Shown here piece by piece: positions 16,605 to 24,883 of a stretch of DNA of 64,000 nt (its first letter is position 1; every line of letters begins with the position of its first letter). The DNA comes from Sphingomonas sp. Lineage in GTDB: Bacteria > Pseudomonadota > Alphaproteobacteria > Sphingomonadales > Sphingomonadaceae. The notes under the pieces were generated by a model. The model did not search any database, was not told the DNA's origin, and was given only the letters and a program-made list of their open reading frames with translations. The position numbers were made by a program, and so were the translations under genes. Where the stretch lies: assembly GCF_017304635.1 (NCBI RefSeq), contig NZ_JAFKMA010000002.1, positions 448,962 through 512,961 on the forward strand. Direction: 5' to 3'.

Positions 16605-17207
16605 CTAGTCGACCGCCATCAACTGAGAGGGGAAGGCACACGCGAGCGACAGCGCGTCGTCGATCGGTGCCGTCAGCCAGCGGTCGACGTCCTCGTCGTG
16701 CAGCATCACCGGAATCGCCTTTGGGTGGATCGCACCGACTACGTGCTTTTGTGCCTCGCCGTCGTAACCGCAGGTCAGAAATGCGAAGATTGGCCCCGCC
16801 TCGCTCGGCCGCCAGATGCCGGCGAACGTGCCGATCGCGCGGCTTGGAATCGAGAACCAGTGCGGGCGCTTCTTACCCGTCTCGGGATCAGGCTCGACGG
16901 TCCATTCCTGGAACTGAGTGAATGGCACGAGGCAGCGACGTGCAGGGTTTGCCAGCGCCGATCGCCAGAACGGGCTGTCGTAGTTGCGGACGTTTACGAC
17001 CGCTTTACCGCCGCGAGGATTTGGCCAGCCCCAGGTCATCTGGTCGACAACTCGCTGACCTTCATGCTGTCGCATCACCCAGCCTGGTCGGCCGGGTGCG
17101 ACATAGTCCTTTTCCAATTCGCCGAGCTCGCAGCGGAATGCGTCATTCGCCTCGTAATAGGCCGCCAGCTCCCAACGTTGTACGGTCATGCGGTAGAGGT
17201 TGCACAT
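16605..17207 (-). CDS. SOS response-associated (SRAP/YedK-type) protein
   Basis: A 200-residue SRAP protein. The start is chosen at 17207 so that the product begins MCNLYRM, with the catalytic cysteine at position 2 after methionine removal; a longer frame from 17246 would bury it. Other family marks are VVNVRNY for the usual asparagine-rich turn, RCLVPFTQFQEW with the active glutamate, PHWFSIPS, FAGIW, and IHPKAIPVML with the active histidine nearby. Such proteins form a thiazolidine link with abasic sites in single-stranded DNA and protect replication forks. It is followed by a membrane miniprotein. No LexA box was identified upstream. Confidence 0.85.
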   Translation of the reverse strand: MCNLYRMTVQRWELAAYYEANDAFRCELGELEKDYVAPGRPGWVMRQHEGQRVVDQMTWGWPNPRGGKAVVNVRNYDSPFWRSALANPARRCLVPFTQFQEWTVEPDPETGKKRPHWFSIPSRAIGTFAGIWRPSEAGPIFAFLTCGYDGEAQKHVVGAIHPKAIPVMLHDEDVDRWLTAPIDDALSLACAFPSQLMAVD

Positions 17208-17496
17208 GCCAGGAGATTGAAAAATCTCGTCCTGAGACGCAAGCATCCGATGATACCGTTTGCGGGATACCGCCCCACAAGAATAGTTTGATCGCGTTAC
17301 CCGTTCGGATCAGAATGGATATTGAGGACGTCAGCTCAGCGCCCGATGATCGGCCTTACAAGGATTCTTCATCCAATCCGCACACACCAGACATCGCAAT
17401 GCGCAGGCGGGATGCCATACTAACTTGAATCAATTGGCTTTTCACGGTTTCTTACAAGTCGCCGCCTAGGTTCCGTCCGAACCCAAGGGAGCGATC

Positions 17497-17892
17497 ATGA
17501 ACCGACTGCTATATATCAGCACGGCGCGCCGGCTGCTGGCAAACACCGAACTTGAAGGCATTCTGCGGACGTCCAGGGTCGCCAATGCCGCGGTTGATGT
17601 TACAGGCATTTTGGCGGTCGGCGGACGCCGGTTTCTGCAGCTGCTCGAAGGACCGGCCGACGCGGTCGAGACAGTATTCGCCCGGATCCAGCGCGACCCG
17701 CGTCATTTTGCCATCGTGAAGCTGTCAAACCACGAGATCGACCAGCGACAGACCGGAGACTGGTCCATGGCATTTCATGACGTCGCCAGCGGTCGCGATA
17801 TGCCAGCAATTGTCGCCAAGCTAATCAAGGAGATCCGCGATCCCGCCCTTGCAGCTGAGTTCAGCCAATTCGCTAAACGTCACGCCGCCTAA
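17497..17892 (+). CDS. BLUF-domain blue-light photoreceptor, single domain
   Basis: A 131-residue protein consisting of one FAD-binding BLUF domain and a short helical tail. The residues that run the photocycle are all in place with AppA-like spacing: Y6, N30, Q48, W89 and M91. VTGILAVGGRRFLQLLEGP is typical. With no fused effector domain, it must signal through a partner protein. The start has a good binding site (AAGGGAGCGATC before ATG). Neighbours are an SRAP gene on the other strand and a small protein downstream, neither an obvious partner. The family call is very secure. Confidence 0.95.
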   Translation: MNRLLYISTARRLLANTELEGILRTSRVANAAVDVTGILAVGGRRFLQLLEGPADAVETVFARIQRDPRHFAIVKLSNHEIDQRQTGDWSMAFHDVASGRDMPAIVAKLIKEIRDPALAAEFSQFAKRHAA

Positions 17893-18087
17893 GAGGAGGA
17901 AATGTCAGCAGGACGCCGTGCGTCGATCCGCGTCAGCGCGTAGATATATCAAAAGCCAGCAGTCAGGAACGCGCCCTATTTGCGGACATCGCATCGTGGC
18001 CTGCTGTTCCTGAAGAACGCCGTCGGGAAACCGGATCTTGATCGGTGTTGTTGCCACGACCGTTTCGCACCCGTTACTGACTGGCCG

Positions 18088-18273
18088 ATGAAAACTTACA
18101 CTTTTAAGTGCATGCGGGAGAACGGACCTGGACCTGCCGTGCACATGGACGTATGCGCCGACGATACCGCAGCGAGGCGCCGCGCGAGCGAGCTTTTCGA
18201 CCTTTGGCCATTGGCAATTAAAGTGGTCGTCTCGCAGGGTGAGCGTCATTTCGATGTGTGGCGTGCCACCTGA
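18088..18273 (+). CDS. Small protein, paralogue of the one at 5809
   Basis: A 61-residue product beginning MKTYTFKCMREN. It shares with the protein at 5809-6003 the pattern HMDVCADDTAARRRASEL and a following VVVSQGERHFD. The family is unknown to me. Its 3' end overlaps the decayed mucR on the opposite strand by a few dozen bases, which fits mucR being dead. It could be controlled with the BLUF gene 195 nt upstream, but no shared promoter was established. Confidence 0.6.
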   Translation: MKTYTFKCMRENGPGPAVHMDVCADDTAARRRASELFDLWPLAIKVVVSQGERHFDVWRAT

Positions 18274-18495
18274 ATGTCGGGATCGAGCCGACACACACCG
18301 GCAGTAATGCGCCCCAAGAATGGGCAATTCAGCTCGTAACTTTGCTGAGGCGCAGCGCTCGCGGATTCGGCGGTCGGTTCGACCGCGCTTTGCATTGACT
18401 GAAAGAACGCAAGTGCGTCCTCCGCTCGCGCGAGTGTTAGGATTGGATAGCCAAGCGGAGGTCAGTTCAGCGACCAGTTCAATCGGATCGATCAT
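18246..18495 (-). pseudogene. Frameshifted and truncated MucR/Ros-family regulator
   Basis: Reading leftward from the ATG at 18495, MIDPIELVAELTSAWLSNP and NTRAS match the start of sphingomonad MucR proteins. One extra G at about 18421 then breaks the frame. In the next frame the family continues as EDALAFFQSMQSAVEPTAES, after which it leaves the family and stops at 18246. The zinc-finger half (CLEDGK..K.LKRHL type) is absent. MucR proteins are global repressors of surface and virulence genes; this copy is almost certainly non-functional. Confidence 0.7.
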
Positions 18496-18617
18496 GGATG
18501 TTTCGTCGGTTGTTATGCACTCCTCAGAAATGCGGTGCGCCTTTTTGGACTGTTTCGGCACTGGCGCCAAATGCGTAGGGCCGCATTTGTTGTGTTTCTG
18601 ACAACCGATCTGCCGGT

Positions 18618-20123
18618 TCAGTCTACAGGCTTTCCTTCATGTCGGGATAGCTCTCCCGCATTGAGACGACGGGTCGCAATGCGATCATCCTCTAATGCCC
18701 TTTCGAGCGCGTTGCCGTAAAGCCGTGGCGACGTTTCCCTATCGTGAGTCGACTGTCGCGTGACATATCTGGAGCGGGGAGCTGACTGACGTCGTGATCT
18801 GTTACCGTCATTGATCCGCGGCCCGGGTGTCTCTACGCTCAACTGCGACGGTGCAGCGGTAAACTTTGGCGGTTTTTTTCCGACCCATGTGTCAGGCATG
18901 GAGATCGCGATGTCGCCCGAACCCTTCCGCCAAGAGCCCGACCGATATGCCATTCCTCCTCCAACTAACGCCAGAACAAGTGCGAATCCCGCTGCTACGT
19001 AGCCGCCGGTGCCAAGCCGCCTGGGCACTGGCTGCCGGTCCAAAAGTCGACGGCCTGCCGTTAGCAGCAGTGGCGCATCCGGTGCTAACGGCCTCGGTGT
19101 CACGATCGCGGTGATCAGGGCCGCAATGTCCGGCAAAGGCTGGCAATTGCCAAGCGCTAGCTCGACCTCAGCTAGCCTTTCTTCATCGGCAGATGCTGGG
19201 TGACGATCTGCGGCAACGGCTTGGAGTAGCCACTGCCGGTCGCCTTCCAGTCCCAAGGCGGTCAACACGCCGTGCTCGTGCGCGCCGGTGTCGATGCCGA
19301 TCCGATTGCTGCCAAGCGTAGGGACGCCGACTTCGACCGTATGGCCGTGTACGATCACCTTGCCATGGTTGCGCTTGCTCGAGAGAAACGGTTCCCTGAT
19401 CCACAGAAGATCGGCATCGTCTTGATCTTTGAGTTCCACGCCGGGCCGAATGCCTGCATGCGTGAAGTAATAGTCGCCACATTCCCACGAGGTGGGCAGG
19501 CCCTCGATCCACTCGATTAAATTGGAATCGATGCGGCTGCGTAGCGCATTCGAGAATACCGCATTGGTGGCGTCGACCTCCCGGAGCGTGATCCCGAAGC
19601 CCTTGAGCGTCGTTATGGCGCCGAACGGCATCCAGGCGTCGAGAACTTCGTCATTTCCGCGATAGGCTTGAGCGAGGGCGTCCTCGTGATTCCCCCTAAT
19701 CACGATCACCTGAGCGAGTTTCAGGTGGGCAAATGTTGCGACCAACGCTGCCGCGTCGTTCCCGCGATCAATGATATCCCCAAGCAAAATGAGGGTTATA
19801 AAGGCGTCGAATTGCGCGCCGCTATCTTCCTCAATCGCCTTGAGCAGTTCTCGGAGGAGGCCGGCTTCGCCGTGGATATCACCAATCGCATATACCCGAT
19901 GTCCTTTCGGTATCGATGGGCGCGTGGGGGGACTAGATCGAGTGAACACGTTCACAGGAATGAGCAGATGCGGTAAGGGTTGCAAGTTGGGAGAATCAAC
20001 ACTGAGCGAGTCGCGCTCCTGCCGCAACGCGCATCGAAGCTGGTAGCTGCCGTTCCGCTCAACGCCCCATTTTCGGTCGTTCGGCATTCCGGTCGGATCG
20101 CCTGAAGGCCGCCGTTTGAACAT
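18618..20123 (-). CDS. PPP-type serine/threonine protein phosphatase with C-terminal membrane helix
   Basis: Up to 501 residues. The metallophosphatase core has GDIHG (81-85), LLGDIIDRG, VIRGNHEDAL, a THAGIRPG segment and HGHTV, the two-metal site of bacterial PrpA/PrpB- and ApaH-like enzymes. A hydrophobic segment (GYVAAGFALVLALVGGGMAY, about 390-410) anchors the protein, followed by a low-complexity tail rich in S, R and P. The catalytic part is probably cytoplasmic and the tail periplasmic. The first 60 residues are not conserved-looking, so a start further in is possible. It is a single gene, probably removing phosphate from serine or threonine. Confidence 0.8.
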   Translation of the reverse strand: MFKRRPSGDPTGMPNDRKWGVERNGSYQLRCALRQERDSLSVDSPNLQPLPHLLIPVNVFTRSSPPTRPSIPKGHRVYAIGDIHGEAGLLRELLKAIEEDSGAQFDAFITLILLGDIIDRGNDAAALVATFAHLKLAQVIVIRGNHEDALAQAYRGNDEVLDAWMPFGAITTLKGFGITLREVDATNAVFSNALRSRIDSNLIEWIEGLPTSWECGDYYFTHAGIRPGVELKDQDDADLLWIREPFLSSKRNHGKVIVHGHTVEVGVPTLGSNRIGIDTGAHEHGVLTALGLEGDRQWLLQAVAADRHPASADEERLAEVELALGNCQPLPDIAALITAIVTPRPLAPDAPLLLTAGRRLLDRQPVPRRLGTGGYVAAGFALVLALVGGGMAYRSGSWRKGSGDIAISMPDTWVGKKPPKFTAAPSQLSVETPGPRINDGNRSRRQSAPRSRYVTRQSTHDRETSPRLYGNALERALEDDRIATRRLNAGELSRHEGKPVD

Positions 20124-20445
20124 CCCAGGGTGAATGACGGACTCTGGTTGGTAGGCTGAAGGCGGCGTTTCGTGTCGCGTTCACCCCATCGGGTGAATGC
20201 TGTTGGAGCTTGTTGGTTCGAGAGTGGGCAAAAAGCGCCGGCATCGACCCCAATGCTCGCGACCTCCGCTATCGCATTTTGGCGCGGGGCATAACGACCA
20301 GTGCTTCGATCAGTGCGGTCTCTGCCTCGCAACCTTGCGGCTTGGCGGAGGCGGGGTTTGCTCGCAGCGCCGCAAGCTCAGCCCGCGCATTTTCGAGATT
20401 GATCTTAAACGCCGGTTTAGTTCGCACGAGCGCAGCGTAGCACTA
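20124..20445. other. Disrupted intergenic stretch left of the IS remnant
   Basis: Between the phosphatase gene and the IS5-type end. It contains one open fragment on the minus strand (listed separately). Otherwise no gene is supported. Confidence 0.4.
20269..20439 (-). pseudogene. C-terminal gene fragment cut by the IS remnant
   Basis: A minus-strand frame that opens right at the IS end and reads LVRTKPAFKINLENARAELA, then a helical run and VVMPRAKMR before a stop at 20269. The composition is protein-like. Because the frame begins at the element boundary, it may be the tail of a gene interrupted by insertion. A GTG at 20427 could also start a 52-residue protein. Family unknown. Confidence 0.3.
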
Positions 20446-20705
20446 GGGTCAGGACCCATTGATGTGAGCGTCGCGATCTGATTCAGGTTCCGTAGGGAGG
20501 CCAGGATGAGCGACCTGTTTTGGCTGACGGATGAGCAGGTCGAACGGCTGCGACCGTTCTATCCCAAGAGCGACGGCAGGCCTTGGGTCGACGACCGGCG
20601 GGTGCTGAGCGGCATCGTGTTCGTCAACCGAAATGGGCTGCGCTGGCATAATGCGCCGAGCGTCTACTGGCCGCACAAGACGCTCTACAACCGGTGTAAG
20701 CGTAG
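20446..20705 (+). mobile_element. IS5-family element remnant with truncated transposase
   Basis: The left end GGGTCAGGACCCATTGATG is followed by a transposase start at 20506: MSDLFWLTDEQVERLRPFYP, then DDRRVLSGIVFVNRNGLRW and KTLYNRCKR, typical of IS5-group DDE transposases of sphingomonads. Similarity ends at about 20705, so the catalytic domain and right end are gone. The frame runs on to 20955 only by chance. The element cannot move by itself. The remaining DNA joins directly to the region downstream of the FNT channel gene, so a deletion probably followed insertion. Confidence 0.8.
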
Positions 20706-20780
20706 GGGTGGTCGAATGGCGGGTGTTTTTGAGGCTGAGTCCTGTCGAGGTATCGGGCGCTACCGCGACCCGTGGCCATT

Positions 20781-21617
20781 TCATGTGCCGAGTTCGGGCC
20801 TTACCTGGGCGTGTGCGAGCAGCGCGAACAGACCCGTCCCGCCCAAGATGTTGCCGATGAGCGTGGGGAGGATGATGCCGCCAAGCGCGTGCACAAACGT
20901 CGTCTCGCCATTCAGCGCGAGCAGCCAAGCCTCACCTGACCCGGCGACTACGTGAGCGAACCCGCCAAGGGCGATGAAGTAGGTGAGAACGAGCACGACC
21001 CAAAACTCCTGCCCTCGCGCTGAGGGAAGCGCCCAAGGGACGGCGGCGATGAGAAAGCCGGCCGGTATGCCGAGCTTGAGCGTGGTCAGCCAGTTCCGCT
21101 CGAGGAGGTGGCGGGAAAGCTCAAGCATGGCGTCGCGGTGCGCAGCCGTGGTGATCAGCTGATGTTCGTTTAGTAAAGCGATGAATAGCGTGCCGATCAG
21201 ATTTGCGACGAGCACGACCCCCCAGAACCGCGTCAGCCGGCCGAAATTCTTCCAGCTCGGATGCGTGGCGACAGGAATGACCGCCGACAGCGTGCTCTCG
21301 GTGAAGAGCTGCAGTCGCCCGAGGATGACGATCAAGAATCCGACCGTATAGCCAAGGCTGGCGACGAGAGGCGTCCAGGACGCCGTTGGCAAATGCTCCT
21401 CCAGCAGTGACTGGCCCAGCACAGATGCGCTGATGCCGACGCCACCCGCCAACCCGGACCAGACGAGCGAGAGCGTCGGGCGCTCCATCTCTTCGTCTCC
21501 ATGCCGCCGGATAACCTCGTGAATGACACGGGCGTTGGCACTCTGCCGCTTAGCGACCGCCTCGCGCTCCTCATCGGTTAGATCGATGTCCTGCTCGCGC
21601 TGTTCAAGCTCATCCAT
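20781..21617 (-). CDS. Formate/nitrite transporter-family channel
   Basis: A 278-residue protein of the FNT family, closest in style to YfdC-type members. A charged N-terminus (MDELEQREQDIDLTDEEREA) precedes six membrane helices from about residue 50. LGRLQLFTESTLSAVIP and FAHVVAGSGEAWLLALNG match the two repeat signatures of the channel. The start at 21617 is preferred over a longer frame whose extra residues look random. It should form a pentameric inner-membrane channel for a small monovalent anion. The gene lies back-to-back with the YihY-type gene. Substrate unknown. Confidence 0.85.
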   Translation of the reverse strand: MDELEQREQDIDLTDEEREAVAKRQSANARVIHEVIRRHGDEEMERPTLSLVWSGLAGGVGISASVLGQSLLEEHLPTASWTPLVASLGYTVGFLIVILGRLQLFTESTLSAVIPVATHPSWKNFGRLTRFWGVVLVANLIGTLFIALLNEHQLITTAAHRDAMLELSRHLLERNWLTTLKLGIPAGFLIAAVPWALPSARGQEFWVVLVLTYFIALGGFAHVVAGSGEAWLLALNGETTFVHALGGIILPTLIGNILGGTGLFALLAHAQVRPELGT

Positions 21618-21854
21618 CAATCCAGCGTATCGAATCCCCGGCGCGGGAGATACTGACAGAATATTGGTCAAACACGCGCGGACCGAAATTTCCTGCGAAC
21701 ATTGCGTCGGCGAGAACCCCGGTCTCTGACAGTTGCAGCCGGACGTGATCCAGGGAGGTGGATCGCGGATATCGCAGGAAGTGACAGGAAGCTCGTATAG
21801 CATCAGGAACCGCCCCCGGCGGTGAAGGTTGTTGGCGCAACGGGGGGAGTAGCG

Positions 21855-22835
21855 ATGACCGGCGACATCACAGCGAGCGAGCATCGCGCGATCCTGCGGG
21901 CTGATAGTCCCTGGACCATCCTGCGCCACGACTGGAAGTCGGTGCTCGGCCAGACTTGGAGCGACAGTGGTACCGACAATATTGGCCTGATCGCAGCGGG
22001 CACCGCTTTCTGGGGATTTGCGGCGATCGCCCCGTTGCTGGCGGCGGTCGTGCTTAGCTACGGACTGTTCGCGACGCCAGAGACGGTCGCGAATAACATC
22101 CGCGCCCTGTTCGGGGTGCTCCCCCGCGACGCCGCCAGCCTGATTGCCGACCAGCTGACTAACGTCGTCGGGTCGTCCGGTGGCAAGAAGGGATGGGCGT
22201 TGGCGCTTGCCTTAGCCCTCGCGCTGTACGGCGCGACGCAGGGGGCGTCGGCAATCGTGACCGCGCTCAACGTCGCCTACGAGGAAAAGGAGCGACGCAG
22301 CATCGTCCAGCTTTATTTGCTGGCGTTCGCGATTACCGGCGCGGCGGTAATCTTGGCCATCGCCGCCGCAGTGTCCACCACGGCGACGGCATTTCTGGGC
22401 GATTTGTTCCCCGCCATGCCGCCGCTCGCTTCGACCGCAATCAGGTTCACTAGCTATCTGTTGCTGGCCGTGCTGGCATCGATGGTCGCCGCTTTGCTGT
22501 ACCGATTTGGACCCGACCGCGCGCACGCCAAGTGGGTCTGGCTCACACCGGGCTCGATCCTAACGACGATCCTGTGGCTTGCGACGACCGCGGCATTCGC
22601 ATTTTATGTCGCAAATTTCGGGAGCTATGGCGCGACCTATGGCTCGTTGAGCGCCGTCATCGTGCTCCAGCTATGGCTGTGGCTGTCGTCCTATATCTTT
22701 CTGATGGGTGCAGAGCTGAACTCGCAACTCGAACGCCGCACAGCGCGGGATACCACGACCGGTCCGCCGGTGCCGTTAGGCAAACGGGGGGCGGCTGTCG
22801 CCGACGCCACTGGTCCTGACGTGCCGTCACTTTGA
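21855..22835 (+). CDS. YihY/BrkB-family membrane protein
   Basis: A 326-residue inner-membrane protein with six predicted helices, beginning near residue 38 (DNIGLIAAGTAFWGFAAIAP). The segments GTAFW, GSSGGKKGWALAL and SYGATYGSLSAVIVLQLWLW are typical of YihY/BrkB, once called ribonuclease BN. The biochemical role of the family is not established. The ATG at 21855 follows CGGGGGGAG, a workable binding site. It is divergent from the FNT gene, with about 240 nt between starts. The tail is polar and probably disordered. Confidence 0.85.
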   Translation: MTGDITASEHRAILRADSPWTILRHDWKSVLGQTWSDSGTDNIGLIAAGTAFWGFAAIAPLLAAVVLSYGLFATPETVANNIRALFGVLPRDAASLIADQLTNVVGSSGGKKGWALALALALALYGATQGASAIVTALNVAYEEKERRSIVQLYLLAFAITGAAVILAIAAAVSTTATAFLGDLFPAMPPLASTAIRFTSYLLLAVLASMVAALLYRFGPDRAHAKWVWLTPGSILTTILWLATTAAFAFYVANFGSYGATYGSLSAVIVLQLWLWLSSYIFLMGAELNSQLERRTARDTTTGPPVPLGKRGAAVADATGPDVPSL

Positions 22836-22959
22836 TCCGCAATGCGCCATCCGACGCTCAAACAGCAGGCAATTGAGGCGCGTCAAGTTGCCAAATGCCG
22901 CGACGTGGGTCTGCGTAAAATTGTCGCGCCGCTGCGCGACGGGAAAAAGAGAATTGCGA

Positions 22960-23073
22960 GTGAAGCGACGCTATTTTCTGCCGCTGTTGTTAGGGGCGAT
23001 CGCGTTGGTCGCTGGCGGTGCCTATTTCTATTCGGCGCGCGTCCTCAATCCAGCGCTGTCGATCGACCGCTGA
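22960..23073 (+). CDS. Small single-helix membrane protein, 37 aa
   Basis: Starting at a GTG, the product is MKRRYFLPLLLGAIALVAGG followed by AYFYSARVLNPALSIDR: a basic front and one hydrophobic helix, so a signal anchor or very short secreted peptide. It lies 10 nt before the next small gene. No family recognised; GAAAAAGAG upstream is a weak binding site. Confidence 0.45.
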   Translation: MKRRYFLPLLLGAIALVAGGAYFYSARVLNPALSIDR

Positions 23074-23083
23074 GAGCTCAAGG

Positions 23084-23305
23084 ATGTCGGATCACCCATC
23101 CGGACATTGGACGGAAGAAGACCTTGATGCGCTGCGTCAGATGGCAGCGGACGGACGTAGCGGAGCATTCGTGGCCGTGCAGCTAAAGCGTTCGCGGAAA
23201 GCGATATTGATCAAGGCTCGCAAACACCACATTGCGCTTGCCGCAAAGCGGCACGCCGATCACCGCGTTCGCGCGTCGCGCAACTGCGCCACGCCGACAT
23301 TGTAG
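23084..23305 (+). CDS. Small SANT/Myb-like helical protein, 73 aa
   Basis: The product begins MSDHPSGHWTEEDLDALRQM and continues RSGAFVAVQLKRSRKAILIKARKHHI. The W-TEEDLDALRQM and later helices resemble a single Myb/SANT-like DNA-binding unit as found in short alphaproteobacterial proteins. The basic tail supports nucleic acid binding. A good site (CAAGG) lies close before the ATG. It probably forms an operon with the 37-residue gene. The target is unknown. Confidence 0.55.
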   Translation: MSDHPSGHWTEEDLDALRQMAADGRSGAFVAVQLKRSRKAILIKARKHHIALAAKRHADHRVRASRNCATPTL

Positions 23306-23395
23306 TCGCAGCGCCCGAGCGGGTGATCAATTCAGCCGATCCATGCAGCCTCAGCGGACATTAGTCGTTCTTATGGTTCACATCTCGGAAGGACC

Positions 23396-24415
23396 ATGAT
23401 GCCGTCGCCACGTTACCGCCCCCCACACAACTTTGGCCTCGGCGGCGTCGCCATCGGCAACGAATTTCAATTCGCGACCGACGAGCAGGCCGAGGCGACG
23501 CTCTCCGCCGCCTGGGACGCCGGCGTGCGCTACTTTGATGTGTCGCCTTGGTATGGCCTGGGTCTCGCCGAACGCCGGTTCGGACGCTTCCTGGCCCGCA
23601 AGCCGCGCGACGAGTTCGTCATCTCGTCCAAGGTAGGCAAGCTGCTGAAGGCCAGCCGAGACAACGAGGCGAAGAGATTCTTCCCCTTCACCACCTCGCC
23701 CAACACGCCCCATTTCGACTATACCGCCGACGGCGTGCTGCGCTCGATCGACGACAGCCTGCAGCGCCTCGGGCTCGACCGGCTCGACTTCGTCTTCGTC
23801 CACGACCTGTCGCCCGACAACAAATTCCTACCCGAGGACTGGGAGACGCTTTGGCCCACGGCCGCGAACGGCGCATTCCCCACCCTAACGAGGCTTCGCG
23901 AGGAAGGGGTTATCGACGGTTGGGGGATGGGTGTGAACTGCCCGCAGCCCATCCTGCGGTGCCTCGAGGAGGCGGACAGCGACGTGCACCTGCTCGCCTC
24001 GCAGTATTCGCTGATCGATCACGCCAACGCCGTCGAGCAGGTCTTCCCCAAGGCGCGCGAGAAAGGCGTGAGCTTTGTGGTCGGCTCCTCGCTCAACGCC
24101 GGGTTCATCGGCGGCGAGCACCGCTACAACTACGGCGAAGAAAACACGCTGATCGCCGAGGACAAGCTGGAGAGGCTGCGCAAGCTGCGCGCCGCGACGG
24201 CGAGACATGGGGTCGATCCGGTCGCCGCCGCTCTGCAATTTAGCAGGGCGCCCGACGTGGTGTCGTCGCTCATCGTCGGCACCGCGAAGCCCGACCACAT
24301 TCTAGCCGACCACGCCGCCCTGCAGACCAAGATCGCTCCGGAGTTCTGGCAGGAGCTGCGGTCGGAGGGGCTCATCCACTCCGACGCCGCGGTGCCGGAG
24401 AGCACCGGCGGCTGA
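23396..24415 (+). CDS. Aldo/keto reductase
   Basis: A 339-residue member of the aldo/keto reductase superfamily, in the subgroup of D-threo-aldose (L-fucose) dehydrogenases. RYFDVSPWYGLGLAERRFG carries the catalytic tyrosine and aspartate; SSKVGKLL has the lysine and DFVFVHDLSPD the histidine. The product would use NADP(H) with a sugar or aldehyde. GGAAGGA precedes two adjacent ATGs (23396, 23399); the second is better spaced. GC content rises sharply from this gene on, and it starts the stress block. It is transcribed alone, with about 115 nt before the next gene. Confidence 0.9.
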   Translation: MMPSPRYRPPHNFGLGGVAIGNEFQFATDEQAEATLSAAWDAGVRYFDVSPWYGLGLAERRFGRFLARKPRDEFVISSKVGKLLKASRDNEAKRFFPFTTSPNTPHFDYTADGVLRSIDDSLQRLGLDRLDFVFVHDLSPDNKFLPEDWETLWPTAANGAFPTLTRLREEGVIDGWGMGVNCPQPILRCLEEADSDVHLLASQYSLIDHANAVEQVFPKAREKGVSFVVGSSLNAGFIGGEHRYNYGEENTLIAEDKLERLRKLRAATARHGVDPVAAALQFSRAPDVVSSLIVGTAKPDHILADHAALQTKIAPEFWQELRSEGLIHSDAAVPESTGG

Positions 24416-24532
24416 CGCACAGCGCCCCGCTCGCTTGCTCGGCCGCACGAGGCAGGCGGCTATCGCGGCGCGCGGCACCGACCTTATCAAGAGGGCCGTC
24501 CATCACCGGCGGCGCCGACGGGAGGGCTCACG

Positions 24533-24826
24533 ATGGCACGGCCAAGCATCACATTCGAACTCGGCGGTGGGGAATGGGTGCCCGAGCGGGGGAGTGTAGG
24601 ATACATGGGTATGACCAAGTTCGGTCCCGTGGACTTCCTCATCACCGCCGACGCCCTGACCGAGTTGCTCAACCCGGGCCTCGACGCGATCGATCCCGAG
24701 TTGGCCCTGGAGACGTTCACCGAGTTCGAGGCCGACATACACCGAATCGCGCGGCTCGAATTCGTCAAGCGGCTCGGCGGCGAGCCGCCAATCCTCATAA
24801 CGGCGGCCGATGTGGACGCGCGTTAG
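24533..24826 (+). CDS. Small DUF1488-like protein
   Basis: A 97-residue protein, ATG after GGAGGGCTCAC. The order ITFELGGGEW, FGPVDFLITADALTELL, then a helical run and PPILITAADVDA fits DUF1488-type proteins, which have no known role. It probably shares a message with the cardiolipin synthase gene 57 nt downstream. The assignment to DUF1488 is by eye and only moderately sure; the gene itself is well supported. Confidence 0.65.
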   Translation: MARPSITFELGGGEWVPERGSVGYMGMTKFGPVDFLITADALTELLNPGLDAIDPELALETFTEFEADIHRIARLEFVKRLGGEPPILITAADVDAR

Positions 24827-24883
24827 AGTGGCAGCGGCGCTTCCCCGCGGGATCGAGCCCCGGCCTCGCAGAGAGGTCCGGAC

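Noticed and set aside
20706-20955. Extension of the transposase frame to 20955
   Set aside because: Family likeness ends at about 20705; the rest is antisense to the end of the FNT channel gene.
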